The notes under the pieces: model-generated
Databases searched by the model: none
What the model saw: only the letters and a program-made list of their open reading frames with translations
Told to the model about the DNA's origin: nothing
Assembly (NCBI RefSeq): GCF_000412185.1
Contig: NZ_ASJA01000006.1
Coordinates: forward strand, 1-64,000
Direction of reading: 5' to 3'
Origin: Euryhalocaulis caribicus
GTDB lineage: Bacteria; Pseudomonadota; Alphaproteobacteria; Caulobacterales; Maricaulaceae
DNA length: 64,000 bases
Made by a program: the position numbers and the translations under genes
In this document: positions 16,478 through 24,976 of the stretch, piece after piece
Layout: every line of letters starts with the position of its first letter
Position numbering within the stretch: position 1 is the first letter of the stretch

Positions 16478-18472
16478 CTAGACCAGTGTCTGCGCCGCTT
16501 CCGCGACGGCTTTCGCCGTGATGCCGAAATGATCGTAGAGCTGTTCGTAGGGGGCCGACGCGCCGAAGCCCGTCATGCCGACAAACACGCCGTCCCGGCC
16601 GATCCACTGGTCCCAGCCCATGCGGATGGCGGCCTCGACCGCGATCTTCGGCAGGCCCTCGCCCAGCACTTTCTCCTGATAATCCTGCGGCTGCTGTTCG
16701 AACAGTTCCCAGCACGGCATGGAGACGACGCGGGCGCCGATGCCTTTCTCGGCCAGCAGCTTCTGCGCCTCGACCGCCAGGTGAAGTTCGGAGCCGGTGC
16801 CGATCAGCACGCATTTCTCCTCCAGCCCTTCCTCCGGCGCGGTCAGGACATAGCCGCCGAGGGCGGACATGTTCTTGGGGCGCTTGGTCTGCGGCTGGCG
16901 CAGGCAGGGCAGCTTCTGACGGGTGAGCGCCATGACGGACGGGCCGTCCGCATTATCCAGCGCCAGCTCCCAGCACTCGGCGGCCTCCACAACGTCGCCC
17001 GGGCGGAACACAGCCACATTGGGCATGGCGCGCAGGGCGGCCAGATGCTCCACCGGCTGGTGGGTCGGGCCGTCTTCGCCAAGGCCGATGGAGTCATGCG
17101 TCATCACGTGGATCACGCGCTGCTTCATCAGGGCCGCGAGGCGGATGGACGGGCGGCAGTAATCGGAGAACACTAGGAAGGTGCCGGAATAGGGGATGAC
17201 CCCGCCATGCAGCGCCATGCCGTTCATCGCCGCGGCCATGCCGTGTTCGCGGACGCCGTAATGGATGTAGCGGCCGGAGAAATCATCCGGCGTAACCGAC
17301 TGCATGTCCTTGGTGCGGGTGTTGTTGGAGCCGGTGAGGTCGGCCGAGCCGCCGATCATTTCCGGCACGGCCGGGATCAGGGCTTCCAGCGCGGCGCCGG
17401 AGGCCTGACGGGTGGCCATGGCCGGGGCTTCGGTCGCCATTTTCTGCACATGGTCGCGGATCGCCTGACGCCAGCCTTCCGGCAGGCGGCCTTCGATGGC
17501 GCGCTGGAACGCATCCTTTTTCTCGTGACCGTTCAGGCGCTGTTCCCACGCTTCGCGGGCGGCGCGGCCATGCCCGCCGACCTCGCGCCAGGCGTTCAGA
17601 ACGTCGTCCGGCACTTCAAACGGTTCATGGTCCCAGCCCAGATTCTTGCGGGTGCCGGCGATTTCCTCATCGCCCAGCGGCGAACCGTGGGTCGAAGCCG
17701 TGCCTTCCTTGGTGGGCGCGCCAAAGCCGATTTTGGTGCGGCAGGCGATCATGTTCGGCTTGTCCGACTCCATGCAGGCGGCCAGCGCGGCGCGGATCTG
17801 TTCATGGTCGTGGCCGTCGACGCTCTGCACGTTCCAGCCCGCAGCCTCGAACCGCTTCACCTGGTCGCCGGTCTCGGCCAGCGAGACATCGCCGTCGATA
17901 CAGATGGAATTGTCGTCGAACAGGACGGTCAGGTTGCACAGCTTCATATGGCCGGCCAGGGAGATCGCCTCGTGGCTGATGCCCTCCATCAGGTCGCCGT
18001 CGGAGGCGATGACGAAGGTGCGGTGATCGACCAGATCGTCGCCGTAGCGGGCCTTCATCAGGCGCTCGGCCATCGCCATGCCGACCGCGGTGGAGATGCC
18101 CTGTCCCAGCGGGCCGGTAGTCATCTCCACGCCCGGCGTGTCGCCATATTCCGGGTGGCCCGGCGTCTTGGAGTGCAGCTGGCGGAAATTCTTCAGATCG
18201 TCCATCTCCACGCCCGGCACGCCGGTCAGGTGGAGCAGGGAGTAGAGCAGCATGGAGCCGTGGCCCGCCGAGAGCACGAAACGGTCGCGGTCCGGCCATT
18301 GCGGGTCGGCTGAGTCGTATTTAAGGAAGTCGCTGAACAGCACGGTCGCGACATCGGCCATGCCCATCGGCATGCCGGGGTGACCGGAGTTGGCTTTCTG
18401 CACAGCGTCCATGGAAAGCGCGCGGATGGCGTCGGCCATGCGGCGGCGTGTCGTAATTTCGGCCTTATTCAT
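16478..18472 (-). CDS. tkt: Transketolase
   Basis: The product is 664 residues, the usual bacterial length. It transfers two-carbon ketol units in the pentose phosphate pathway using thiamine diphosphate. The thiamine diphosphate motif begins at [14 protein letters not shown] and ends near the Asn in [10 protein letters not shown]. The pyrimidine domain contains [18 protein letters not shown], and the C-terminal domain is complete. It heads the minus-strand carbon cluster. A 75-bp gap to the divergent coiled-coil/zapA genes should hold both promoters. Confidence 0.97.
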   Translation of the reverse strand: MNKAEITTRRRMADAIRALSMDAVQKANSGHPGMPMGMADVATVLFSDFLKYDSADPQWPDRDRFVLSAGHGSMLLYSLLHLTGVPGVEMDDLKNFRQLHSKTPGHPEYGDTPGVEMTTGPLGQGISTAVGMAMAERLMKARYGDDLVDHRTFVIASDGDLMEGISHEAISLAGHMKLCNLTVLFDDNSICIDGDVSLAETGDQVKRFEAAGWNVQSVDGHDHEQIRAALAACMESDKPNMIACRTKIGFGAPTKEGTASTHGSPLGDEEIAGTRKNLGWDHEPFEVPDDVLNAWREVGGHGRAAREAWEQRLNGHEKKDAFQRAIEGRLPEGWRQAIRDHVQKMATEAPAMATRQASGAALEALIPAVPEMIGGSADLTGSNNTRTKDMQSVTPDDFSGRYIHYGVREHGMAAAMNGMALHGGVIPYSGTFLVFSDYCRPSIRLAALMKQRVIHVMTHDSIGLGEDGPTHQPVEHLAALRAMPNVAVFRPGDVVEAAECWELALDNADGPSVMALTRQKLPCLRQPQTKRPKNMSALGGYVLTAPEEGLEEKCVLIGTGSELHLAVEAQKLLAEKGIGARVVSMPCWELFEQQPQDYQEKVLGEGLPKIAVEAAIRMGWDQWIGRDGVFVGMTGFGASAPYEQLYDHFGITAKAVAEAAQTLV

Positions 18473-18547
18473 GTGATGCTTTCGCCCCTGCCTGGATCAA
18501 AACGTCTTTTCAACGCCGCAGCGCCATGACTAAGCTTGCTTGAAGGA

Positions 18548-18802
18548 ATGATGACGGATTCGCACGATTCCTCCGAACGTGGTCTCGAACACGCCGCACA
18601 GCGCCTGGACCAGGCGCTGTCCAGACTCGAGTCACGCTTCGTGACATTGCTTGAAAGCGGGGCCAGTCAAGAAAGGCAAGCCCCGGACGCTGAATTGGCT
18701 GAAGCCGCCGCCAACGCATCGCAGGTTCTGGCCGGCGCCATAGAAGAGGTGCAGGCCGCGATCCGGGAGGCCGGGGAGGCCGCGCGCAATGGCGAAGGTT
18801 GA
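18548..18802 (+). CDS. Small coiled-coil protein (DUF4164-like) upstream of zapA
   Basis: The product is about 84 residues, mostly helical and rich in Ala, Glu and Leu (GLEHAAQRLDQALSRLESR, ASQVLAGAIEEVQAAIREAG), which predicts a coiled coil. A gene of this type often precedes zapA in alphaproteobacteria and is usually filed as DUF4164; I assign it on position and composition. It overlaps zapA by 14 bp, so coupling to the divisome factor is likely. The start is unsure: two ATG codons at 18548 and 18551 follow a GAAGGA, and a TTG at 18536 is also in frame. Confidence 0.65.
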   Translation: MMTDSHDSSERGLEHAAQRLDQALSRLESRFVTLLESGASQERQAPDAELAEAAANASQVLAGAIEEVQAAIREAGEAARNGEG

Positions 18803-19115
18803 TATTGTCGTCAACGGGCGCTCCTTCGCTGTCGGCTGCGAACCGGGCGAGGAAGAGCACCTGAAATCGCTGGCGCGGCATTTCGATTCACATGTGTCGC
18901 GGCTGGCCGAACGCGTGGGACAGATCGGCGATTTGCGGCTGTTCCTGATGGCCGCGCTGGTGGTGTCCGACGAACTGGCCGATGCGGCGCGCGAGAACGA
19001 GGCGCTGCGCGGCAAGGCCAGGGACGACGGAGACGGTAATGCCGCGGCCGAAGCCCTTATCAAGGCGGCGGAGCGGATCGAGGCCCTTGCAGATCGCGCG
19101 GAGAAAACCCCTTGA
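18789..19115 (+). CDS. zapA: Cell division protein ZapA
   Basis: The product is 108 residues. The N-terminal globular part VDIVVNGRSFAVGCEPGEEEHLK and the following LARHFDSHVSRL match ZapA, and the rest is a helical dimerisation tail. ZapA binds FtsZ and bundles protofilaments at the division site in the cytosol. The gene order zapA, 6S RNA, 5-formyl-THF cyclo-ligase is the same as the widespread proteobacterial arrangement, which supports the call. Confidence 0.9.
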   Translation: MAKVDIVVNGRSFAVGCEPGEEEHLKSLARHFDSHVSRLAERVGQIGDLRLFLMAALVVSDELADAARENEALRGKARDDGDGNAAAEALIKAAERIEALADRAEKTP

Positions 19116-19146
19116 GCAATCGCCCTTCCGGCCCCACATTCCGCTA

Positions 19147-19310
19147 TGGCGGCGTCTGCGGTTCGCGTGATAGGCCACCATCTCAGCGACCGTACCTATC
19201 TCTATAGGGAGCTGTCACTGCCCGGGGCCGTGGCCCCTTGCAAACGGCGCCCACCTGGTTAGCCAGGTCCTAGAGAAGGTTAGGCCGAAACGGTCCTCGC
19301 GGAGCCGCCG
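19147..19310 (+). ncRNA. ssrS: 6S RNA candidate
   Basis: The 196-bp gap between zapA and the 5-formyl-THF cyclo-ligase gene is the classical ssrS position. The ends pair: 19148-19160 (ggcggcgtctgcg) with 19298-19309 (cgcggagccgcc), giving a closing stem. A small hairpin acctgg-ttag-ccaggt (19253-19268) sits on the 3' side, as beside the 6S central bubble, and a GC-rich apical hairpin (gggg/cccc near 19214-19237) is present. 6S RNA mimics an open promoter and binds the sigma-70 holoenzyme in slow growth. Length about 164 nt fits. Exact ends are estimated. Confidence 0.75.
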
Positions 19311-19311
19311 C

Positions 19312-19887
19312 ATGTTTTCGCTTTTCAGACCCAGCAAGAAGTCGCTCCGGCGCAAGATGAAAGTCCTGCGGGACGAGGCTGCGCGCTCCGACCCCGGGGC
19401 GGGGCAGCGCTTGCTGGAGCATTTCCCGCAAGGGGCCTGGCCGTCCATCGGCGACGTGGTGGCGGCCTATCACCCGCTTCCCGGCGAGATCGACCCGCTG
19501 CCGCTGCTGGCGATGTTCGCCTGCGAGGGCGCGACGACCGCGCTGCCGGTGGCGGAGCCGGAGCGGACGCTGAGCTTCAAGATATGGAAGCCGGGCGATC
19601 CGGTGATCCGTGGACTGTTCGGCGTCGATACGCCGGCGGAGGACGCCGACAAGGTGACGCCGGATTTCCTGCTGACCCCCATGCTGGCCTTCGACGCCAA
19701 GGGGCGGCGGCTGGGCTATGGCGCGGGGTTCTATGACCGGGCGCTGCAACGCCTGCGCGCCGAGCATGCGGTGACGGTGATCGGCCTGGCCTATGAGGCG
19801 CAGCGCGTGAAGCGCGTGCCGACCGAGGCGCATGACCAGAAAATGGACTGGATCCTGACCGAGCGCGCGGCTTACGAGACGCATTGA
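19312..19887 (+). CDS. 5-formyltetrahydrofolate cyclo-ligase
   Basis: The product is 191 residues. The enzyme uses ATP to turn 5-formyl-THF into 5,10-methenyl-THF, a folate salvage step. The N-terminal basic helix [16 protein letters not shown], the substrate loop [17 protein letters not shown] and the C-terminal ATP-binding motif [13 protein letters not shown] are all present. The start codon lies directly after the closing stem of the 6S RNA candidate, so the leader of its mRNA may be the RNA itself. The stop overlaps the truA start by one base (TGATG). Confidence 0.93.
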   Translation: MFSLFRPSKKSLRRKMKVLRDEAARSDPGAGQRLLEHFPQGAWPSIGDVVAAYHPLPGEIDPLPLLAMFACEGATTALPVAEPERTLSFKIWKPGDPVIRGLFGVDTPAEDADKVTPDFLLTPMLAFDAKGRRLGYGAGFYDRALQRLRAEHAVTVIGLAYEAQRVKRVPTEAHDQKMDWILTERAAYETH

Positions 19888-20627
19888 TGCCCCGCTACAA
19901 GCTGACAGTCGAATATGACGGCGGGCCGTTCGCCGGGTGGCAGCGTCAGGAAAACGGGCCGTCCGTGCAGCAGGCGCTGGAAGAGGCGGCGCTGAAGCTG
20001 GATCCCGAAGCGTCGGAAGTTTACGGGGCGGGGCGCACCGATTCCGGCGTGCATGCGCTGGGTCAGGTCGCCCATGTCGATCTTCGGAAGGACTTGCCGG
20101 ACGACACGGTGCGCGACGCGCTGAACGCGCATCTGGGACGCAGCGCGGTGGCGGTGCTGGCGGCCGGGCGGGTCAGCGATGAGTTTCACGCCCGGTTCGA
20201 CGCGACAAGCCGGTCCTATCTCTATCGTCTGGCGGACCGGCGCGCGCCGCTGGCGCTGGATCGTGGCCGGGTGTGGCGCGTGCCGCGGAAACTGGACGCG
20301 GCGGCGATGGACGCGGCGGCGCAGGTTCTGACCGGCCAGCATGATTTCACGACTTTCCGGGCCGCGCTGTGCCAGGCGAAATCGCCGGTGAAGACGCTGG
20401 ACGCCATCGCCGTGCGGCGCGTCGGGCCGGAAGTGCACATTTCCTGTTCCGCGCGGTCCTTCCTGCACCGTCAGGTGCGCTCCTTCGCCGGGTCGCTGGT
20501 GGAGGTGGGGATCGGCAAATGGAGCGCGGACGATATGCGCGCTGCGCTGGAGGCGATGGACCGGACCGCGTGCGGGCCGGTGGCGCCGCCGGACGGGTTG
20601 TATCTGGTGCGGGTCGACTACGCCTGA
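19887..20627 (+). CDS. truA: tRNA pseudouridine(38-40) synthase
   Basis: The product is 246 residues. TruA makes pseudouridine at positions 38-40 of the anticodon stem-loop. The catalytic Asp is Asp52 in [14 protein letters not shown], with [17 protein letters not shown] at the start and [14 protein letters not shown] in the C-terminal half. The ATG at 19887 overlaps the preceding stop, suggesting coupled translation. Its 3' end overlaps the convergent membrane protein gene by 10 bp. No fmt or def gene lies nearby. Confidence 0.95.
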   Translation: MPRYKLTVEYDGGPFAGWQRQENGPSVQQALEEAALKLDPEASEVYGAGRTDSGVHALGQVAHVDLRKDLPDDTVRDALNAHLGRSAVAVLAAGRVSDEFHARFDATSRSYLYRLADRRAPLALDRGRVWRVPRKLDAAAMDAAAQVLTGQHDFTTFRAALCQAKSPVKTLDAIAVRRVGPEVHISCSARSFLHRQVRSFAGSLVEVGIGKWSADDMRAALEAMDRTACGPVAPPDGLYLVRVDYA

Positions 20628-21214
20628 ACGGCGGAGCCTGACAGCATGTAGGCCAGCCCCAGCTGCGCCATCAGCCACAGGATCAGGGCCAGACAGGCCC
20701 CGCCAATGGCCAGCGACCACGGCGCGTCCAGCGCGCCGATGGCGGCCCGGCAATGGGCGAAGACTACCAAAAGGAAATAGAAGCTGGTGGTGGAGTAATG
20801 CGCCTCCGCCGAGACGAGGCCGGCCAGAAGGGGCAGGCCGATCACGGTGTGGACCATCAAAAGGAAGAGTAGCGTCCAGTTATGGACGACGATCCAGGGC
20901 GCCAGCGAGTCCCTCAGGCCGAACGCGCCGGTGAACAGGCGCGCGACCAGCGGGAAATACAGCCACATGACGGCATAGAGCGTGACCGCGTAGCCAAGAC
21001 CGGCCGTGCGGGCCTGCGCCGGATCTTCGGCCAGCGCCAGAACCAGCTTGCTCTGGATGATCAGGACCAGCGCGAAGAAGGGAACGCCCCAGACCGCGGC
21101 CAGGAAGGAGCGCCAGAGGCCGCGTTCGGACACGTCGAAATGGGCGCGCCAGTCTTCCTTGAAGCTGAGCATCGCCACGACGCCCGCCAGATGCTGGCGC
21201 AAATCCGCAATCAC
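20618..21214 (-). CDS. Hypothetical multi-pass membrane protein
   Basis: With the GTG start at 21214 the product is 198 residues. The GTG overlaps the dapE stop (GTGA), which favours it over an ATG at 21172. Four or five hydrophobic helices are visible (for example [56 protein letters not shown] and [17 protein letters not shown]). I do not recognise a family. It carries no conserved catalytic pattern. The location directly after dapE suggests co-transcription, but no role in lysine or cell-wall synthesis can be read from the sequence. Confidence 0.65.
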   Translation of the reverse strand: MIADLRQHLAGVVAMLSFKEDWRAHFDVSERGLWRSFLAAVWGVPFFALVLIIQSKLVLALAEDPAQARTAGLGYAVTLYAVMWLYFPLVARLFTGAFGLRDSLAPWIVVHNWTLLFLLMVHTVIGLPLLAGLVSAEAHYSTTSFYFLLVVFAHCRAAIGALDAPWSLAIGGACLALILWLMAQLGLAYMLSGSAVQA

Positions 21215-22380
21215 GCCGGGCGGCTCCCGAATTTGTCGAAATAATCGATCAGGATGCGGGTATAGATGCGGGTCAGGGTTTCCATGTCGTCCAGGCTGAC
21301 GCGCTCGTCGATCTGGTGGATCGTTGGATTGGTCAGGCCGAACTCGGCCACCGGGCAGACATCCTTGATGAAGCGGGCGTCGGAGGTGCCGCCGCTGGTC
21401 GAAAGCTCCGGCTTGCGGCCGGTTTCCGCTTCGACGGCGCGTTGCAGCAGGTCCGTATAATCGCCTGGCTGGGTCAGGAACGCTTCGCCGGAGACGCGCA
21501 GATCCAGCTCCATCCTCACGCCGGTCTCTTTCTCGACCGCTTTGGCTTCCTTCTCCACCCATTTGACCAGCTCATCGCCCTTGTGGGCGATGTTGAAGCG
21601 GACATTGAACATGGCGCGGGCCGCCCCCGGGATGACGTTGTGCGCCGGATTGCCGACATCGATGGTGGAGATTTCCAGATTGGACGGCTGGAAGTCCTCC
21701 GCGCCCTCGTCCAGCACGCGGCCGCGCAGGCGGTCCAGCAGGTCGAGGAGGGCGGGAACGGGGTTCTTCGCCTTGTGCGGATAGGCGACGTGGCCCTGCA
21801 CCCCCACGGCGCGGATGGTCCCGTTGAAGCTGCCGCGGCGGCCATGCTTGATCATGTCGCCCATGGCGGCGGGGTTTGACGGCTCGCCCACCAGGGCGTG
21901 GTCGATCTGCTCCCCCGCCTTCACGACGGCGGGCAGCAGCTTGCGCGTGCCGTCAATGGCGGGGCCTTCCTCATCGCCTGTAATCAGCAGGCTGATGGAC
22001 CCCGCGGGCTGGCCCTTGGCGTCCAGATAGCGGGCGCAGGCGGCGACGAAGGCGGCGATGGCGCCTTTCATGTCGGAGGTTCCGCGCCCCCACAGGACGC
22101 CGTCATGGATTTCGGCGGCGAAGGGCGGATAGGTCCATTCTTCTTCCGGGCCTGTGGGCACGACGTCCGTATGGCCGGCAAAGCAGAAATTGGGCTGGTC
22201 GGAGCCCAGCCGCGCATACAGGTTTTCCACATCGCCAAAGCGGTGACGCGTGAAGCGGAAGCCCATCTGGCTGAGCGCGTCCTGCAGCGCCTCCTGCGCG
22301 CCCTCGTCGCGCGGGGTTACGCTGGGCTTGCGGATCAGCGTCTGCAGGAAGGGAATCGGGTCGGTCAGGTCCTGTGTCAC
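21211..22380 (-). CDS. dapE: Succinyl-diaminopimelate desuccinylase
   Basis: The product is 389 residues with a GTG start. This M20 metallopeptidase-fold enzyme removes succinate from N-succinyl-LL-diaminopimelate on the way to meso-diaminopimelate and lysine. The metal ligands appear in FAGHTDVVP (His, then Asp), the WGRGTSDMKGAIAAF segment and the catalytic Glu in TGDEEGPAIDG; the late His is in TNPTIHQIDERV. Its pathway partner dapD lies at 57668-58498, 35 kb away. The downstream membrane gene overlaps it by 4 bp. Confidence 0.95.
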   Translation of the reverse strand: MTQDLTDPIPFLQTLIRKPSVTPRDEGAQEALQDALSQMGFRFTRHRFGDVENLYARLGSDQPNFCFAGHTDVVPTGPEEEWTYPPFAAEIHDGVLWGRGTSDMKGAIAAFVAACARYLDAKGQPAGSISLLITGDEEGPAIDGTRKLLPAVVKAGEQIDHALVGEPSNPAAMGDMIKHGRRGSFNGTIRAVGVQGHVAYPHKAKNPVPALLDLLDRLRGRVLDEGAEDFQPSNLEISTIDVGNPAHNVIPGAARAMFNVRFNIAHKGDELVKWVEKEAKAVEKETGVRMELDLRVSGEAFLTQPGDYTDLLQRAVEAETGRKPELSTSGGTSDARFIKDVCPVAEFGLTNPTIHQIDERVSLDDMETLTRIYTRILIDYFDKFGSRPA

Positions 22381-22480
22381 GCCCCATCCTTAGCGCGCCT
22401 TCCCGTCCAGTCCCATAGGCCGCAAGTCCGGACTGCACCCACAACATGTCGTTTCCTGTGGATAGGCCTGATCCGGTATC

Positions 22481-22508
22481 TTGTGGTATAAGGGCTTTCG
22501 GCTACGAT
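22481..22508 (+). promoter_or_regulatory. Candidate gcrA promoter
   Basis: TTGTGG and TACGAT separated by 16 bp lie 67 bp ahead of the gcrA start. The match to a housekeeping promoter is only fair. Confidence 0.35.
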
Positions 22509-22574
22509 ATTTTGTGAGAGCGGGGTGATCCCTCACCACCGCGAACACAACATCTTGGGGTAAAGGAGAGGACG

Positions 22575-23090
22575 ATGGCTTGGACCGATGAGCGCGTAGA
22601 GACGCTTAAGAAGCTCTGGACCGAAGGTCTGAGCGCCAGCCAGATCGCCCAGAAGCTGGGCGGGGTAACCCGGAACGCCGTGATCGGCAAGGTTCACCGG
22701 CTGGGCCTTTCAGGCCGCGCAACGCCGTCGCGCCCCGTGCGCCGCCCGGCGAAACCGGCGCAGCGCGTCAAGCGCGCCCCGGCAAGGCCCGCCGCGCAAA
22801 CCGCGCAGCCGGAACGCGAAACCGCGCCCAAGCCCGTTCCGGTGGAGGCGCAGAAGCTGCCCAGCGGCGAATACGCCACGGTGCTGACGCTGAACAATCA
22901 CATCTGCAAATGGCCGATTGGCGACCCGGACGATTCGGAATTCCGCTTCTGCGGCCGCAAGGCGGGCCAGGGCTCGCCCTATTGCGAGGCGCACCAGCAG
23001 ATGGCCTACCAGCCGGCCAAGAAGCGCCGCCGCAAGACGCCGGACGCGGACTCGCTGCTGAACTCGCTGGCCTCCCGCCGCGCCAGCTAG
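22575..23090 (+). CDS. gcrA: GcrA cell cycle regulator
   Basis: The product is 171 residues, near the 173 of Caulobacter GcrA. The N-terminal helix-turn-helix MAWTDERVETLKKLWTEG with SASQIAQKLGGVTRNAVIG and the C-terminal sigma-70 interaction region (CKWPIGDPDDSEFRFCG, then GSPYCEAHQQMAYQ) are both intact; the middle is a basic Ala/Pro linker. In Caulobacter GcrA binds RNA polymerase sigma-70 and CcrM-methylated GANTC promoters to drive S-phase genes. A good ribosome site (aaaggagagg) precedes the ATG. Its presence is the best lineage marker in the window. Confidence 0.97.
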   Translation: MAWTDERVETLKKLWTEGLSASQIAQKLGGVTRNAVIGKVHRLGLSGRATPSRPVRRPAKPAQRVKRAPARPAAQTAQPERETAPKPVPVEAQKLPSGEYATVLTLNNHICKWPIGDPDDSEFRFCGRKAGQGSPYCEAHQQMAYQPAKKRRRKTPDADSLLNSLASRRAS

Positions 23091-23123
23091 ACGGCCAGCC
23101 GAAACAAACAGGGGGGAGCGGGT

Positions 23124-23160
23124 ATGGGCGCGTCAGGAGGCTGACGCGCCCATGTTTTTA
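23124..23160 (+). terminator. Rho-independent terminator after gcrA
   Basis: A perfect 12-bp stem (atgggcgcgtca, 23124-23135, with tgacgcgcccat, 23142-23153) around ggaggc is followed by gttttta. One arm is also one copy of the 14-bp repeat that recurs at the phoB 3' end. Confidence 0.8.
23142..23155. repeat. 14-bp direct repeat, left copy
   Basis: The sequence tgacgcgcccatgt is identical to 23532-23545, which lies inside the 3' end of phoB. The two copies flank a 376-bp segment that carries one small lipoprotein gene. Confidence 0.8.
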
Positions 23161-23189
23161 TTCATGCCAAGTAGGCCAGGAGCTTGCTT

Positions 23190-23534
23190 ATGGAGCGCAA
23201 CATGAAGCGAGAGAACGCACTGCTCATCTGTTTTGGTTTGATGTTTCTTGCTTCATGCCAGCGTGTTGAGAACGGTTTTGTCGTGCGTGATCCGGAAGGC
23301 GTGGTGGCGAGCGCTGAATTGCGGGTCTGCGGCAAGCATCAGCCGCTTTCTGAATCTCAAGGCGTTTTCAGCACGCACCTTGGAATCACTTGTGAAGGCT
23401 CGGGCGATATCCGGGTTCGTCTCAAGAATGGCAGTGAAACGACATGTCTGGTCGGATATGTCACGCCGGGTTTAAAGCAATCGCTCGAATATAAGATCCA
23501 AGATGGTGTGTGTGCCGGTATCTCAGGAATTTGA
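23190..23534 (+). CDS. Small hypothetical lipoprotein, AT-richer cassette
   Basis: The product is 114 residues. An AGGAG at 23178-23182, 7 bp before the ATG, fixes the start. The N-terminus is a lipoprotein signal (lipobox LASC, Cys23), and the mature part has four more cysteines. No known family is evident. Its base composition is visibly lower in GC than the neighbours and it uses codons such as ttt, ggt and tct that they avoid. The gene overlaps the phoB 3' end by 12 bp and lies within a segment flanked by 14-bp direct repeats. Both points suggest recent acquisition of a single-gene insert. Confidence 0.7.
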   Translation: MERNMKRENALLICFGLMFLASCQRVENGFVVRDPEGVVASAELRVCGKHQPLSESQGVFSTHLGITCEGSGDIRVRLKNGSETTCLVGYVTPGLKQSLEYKIQDGVCAGISGI

Positions 23535-24221
23535 CGCGCCCATGTCCAGGGCGTAGCCGGCGGAGCGGACGGTGCGGATGGGGTCGTTGCGGCCCTCGCG
23601 CTTGAGGGCCTTGCGCAGGCGGCCGATATGGACGTCCACGGTGCGCGCCTCCACATAGACGTTAGAGCCCCAGACCGCGTCCAGGAGCTGCTCGCGGGAG
23701 AAGACCCGTCCCGGGTTCTGCATGAAATAATCCAGCATCCGGAATTCGGTGGGCCCGAGATGGATTTCCTCGCCCGCGCGCTTCACGCGGTGGGCCACCC
23801 GGTCGATCTGCAGGTCGCCATAGGTGACCGTGTCCTCGGCCAGGCCCGGCCGGATGCGGCGCAGCACGGCCCGGATGCGGGCGAACAGTTCGGTCATCGA
23901 GAAGGGCTTGGTGACATAGTCGTCCGCGCCGGTGTCCAGCCCGCGCACGCGCTCGGCCTCCTCGCCGCGGGCGGTGAGCATGAGGATTGGCACGTTGCGG
24001 GTCGATTGCCGGTTGCGCAGGCGGCGGCAGACCTCGATCCCCGAGAGCTTGGGCAGCATCCAGTCCAGGATGATGAGGTCCGGCGTCTCCTCGGAGACCA
24101 TGGTCATCGCCTCTTCCCCGTCCGGGGCGAGGCCGACGCGATAGCCTTCCTTCTCAAGATTATATTCCAGAAGAGCGGCGAGGGATTCCTCGTCCTCCAC
24201 GATCAGAACATAAGGATCCAT
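23523..24221 (-). CDS. phoB: Phosphate regulon response regulator
   Basis: The product is 232 residues. The receiver domain has the acidic pair at Glu9/Asp10, the phospho-acceptor Asp53 (IILDWMLPKLSG), Thr in LMLTARG and Lys in YVTKPFS. The OmpR-type winged helix (about 130-230) contains EFRMLDYFMQNPGRVFSREQLLD and DVHIGRLRKAL. When phosphorylated by PhoR it binds Pho boxes, and one lies ahead of pstC. It is the last gene of the operon. Its final two codons before the stop (after ALDMGAS) come from the inserted cassette; see the findings. Confidence 0.96.
   Translation of the reverse strand: MDPYVLIVEDEESLAALLEYNLEKEGYRVGLAPDGEEAMTMVSEETPDLIILDWMLPKLSGIEVCRRLRNRQSTRNVPILMLTARGEEAERVRGLDTGADDYVTKPFSMTELFARIRAVLRRIRPGLAEDTVTYGDLQIDRVAHRVKRAGEEIHLGPTEFRMLDYFMQNPGRVFSREQLLDAVWGSNVYVEARTVDVHIGRLRKALKREGRNDPIRTVRSAGYALDMGASNS
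23532..23545. repeat. 14-bp direct repeat, right copy (in the phoB 3' end)
   Basis: Identical to 23142-23155. On the minus strand it codes for the residues DMGAS near the PhoB C-terminus. Confidence 0.8.
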
Positions 24222-24246
24222 CAGCTACGCTCCCCTGGCTCTTGGC

Positions 24247-24957
24247 CTAATCCTCTTCCGGCTCCGGGCCGGCTTCGACGGTGTTGGTCTTGGGACGGTC
24301 CTTGGCGAGGTTCTCGCCGGTGACCACGAAATAGATGACCTCGGCGATGTTCGTGGCGTGGTCGCCGATGCGCTCGAGATTCTTGGCGATGAACAGGAGA
24401 TGGGTCGCGCCGCTGATCATGCGCGGGTCTTCCATCATGTAGGTCAGCAGCTCCCGGAAGAGGCTGTTATAATGTTCGTCGATCTCTTCATCGCTGGTCC
24501 ACACGTCCACCGCCTTGTCGACATGGCTGTGGGCGTAGGCGTCCAGAACGTTCTTGAGCTGCTGGCTGACCGCGCGGCCCATCTGGTCGACGCCGCGGGC
24601 GACGGGCAGGGCCTCGGCCTCGCTCAGCACGCGGCTGCGCTTGGCAATGTTCTTGGCCAGATCGCCGATGCGCTCCAGGTCGGCGGAGATTTTCAGGGCG
24701 GCGAAGGTGGCGCGCAGGTCGCTGGCCATGGGCTGGCGCAGCGCGAACAGGCGGATCACCTTGCGCTCCAGATCGGCCTGGGCGTCATCGACGCGCTGGT
24801 CGCGCGCAATGATTTCACGGGCCAGTTCCGGATCGCGGCGAATGACGGACTGCACGGAGTCCGCGACCATGGATTCGGCCTGGCCGCCCATCCGGGCGAT
24901 GTCGGCGGAGAGCTGTTCCAGCTCTTCCCCGAAGGATTTGACGATATGTTCGGACAT
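24247..24957 (-). CDS. phoU: Phosphate signalling regulator PhoU
   Basis: The product is 236 residues, the expected size for two repeated three-helix bundles. The metal-binding helical motifs ISADLERIGDLAKNIAKR and LLFIAKNLERIGDHATNIAEV are present, one in each half. PhoU restrains PhoR signalling when the PstSCAB transporter is phosphate-replete and affects transport. It sits between pstB and phoB, as in Caulobacter. The C-terminus is acidic (EAGPEPEED). Confidence 0.96.
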   Translation of the reverse strand: MSEHIVKSFGEELEQLSADIARMGGQAESMVADSVQSVIRRDPELAREIIARDQRVDDAQADLERKVIRLFALRQPMASDLRATFAALKISADLERIGDLAKNIAKRSRVLSEAEALPVARGVDQMGRAVSQQLKNVLDAYAHSHVDKAVDVWTSDEEIDEHYNSLFRELLTYMMEDPRMISGATHLLFIAKNLERIGDHATNIAEVIYFVVTGENLAKDRPKTNTVEAGPEPEED

Positions 24958-24976
24958 GATCTTCTAACGCTTTCCT

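Noticed and set aside
15257-17176. Very long plus-strand open frame opposite purT and tkt
   Set aside because: It has the same GC-driven cause. purT and tkt are both full length with all catalytic motifs on the minus strand.
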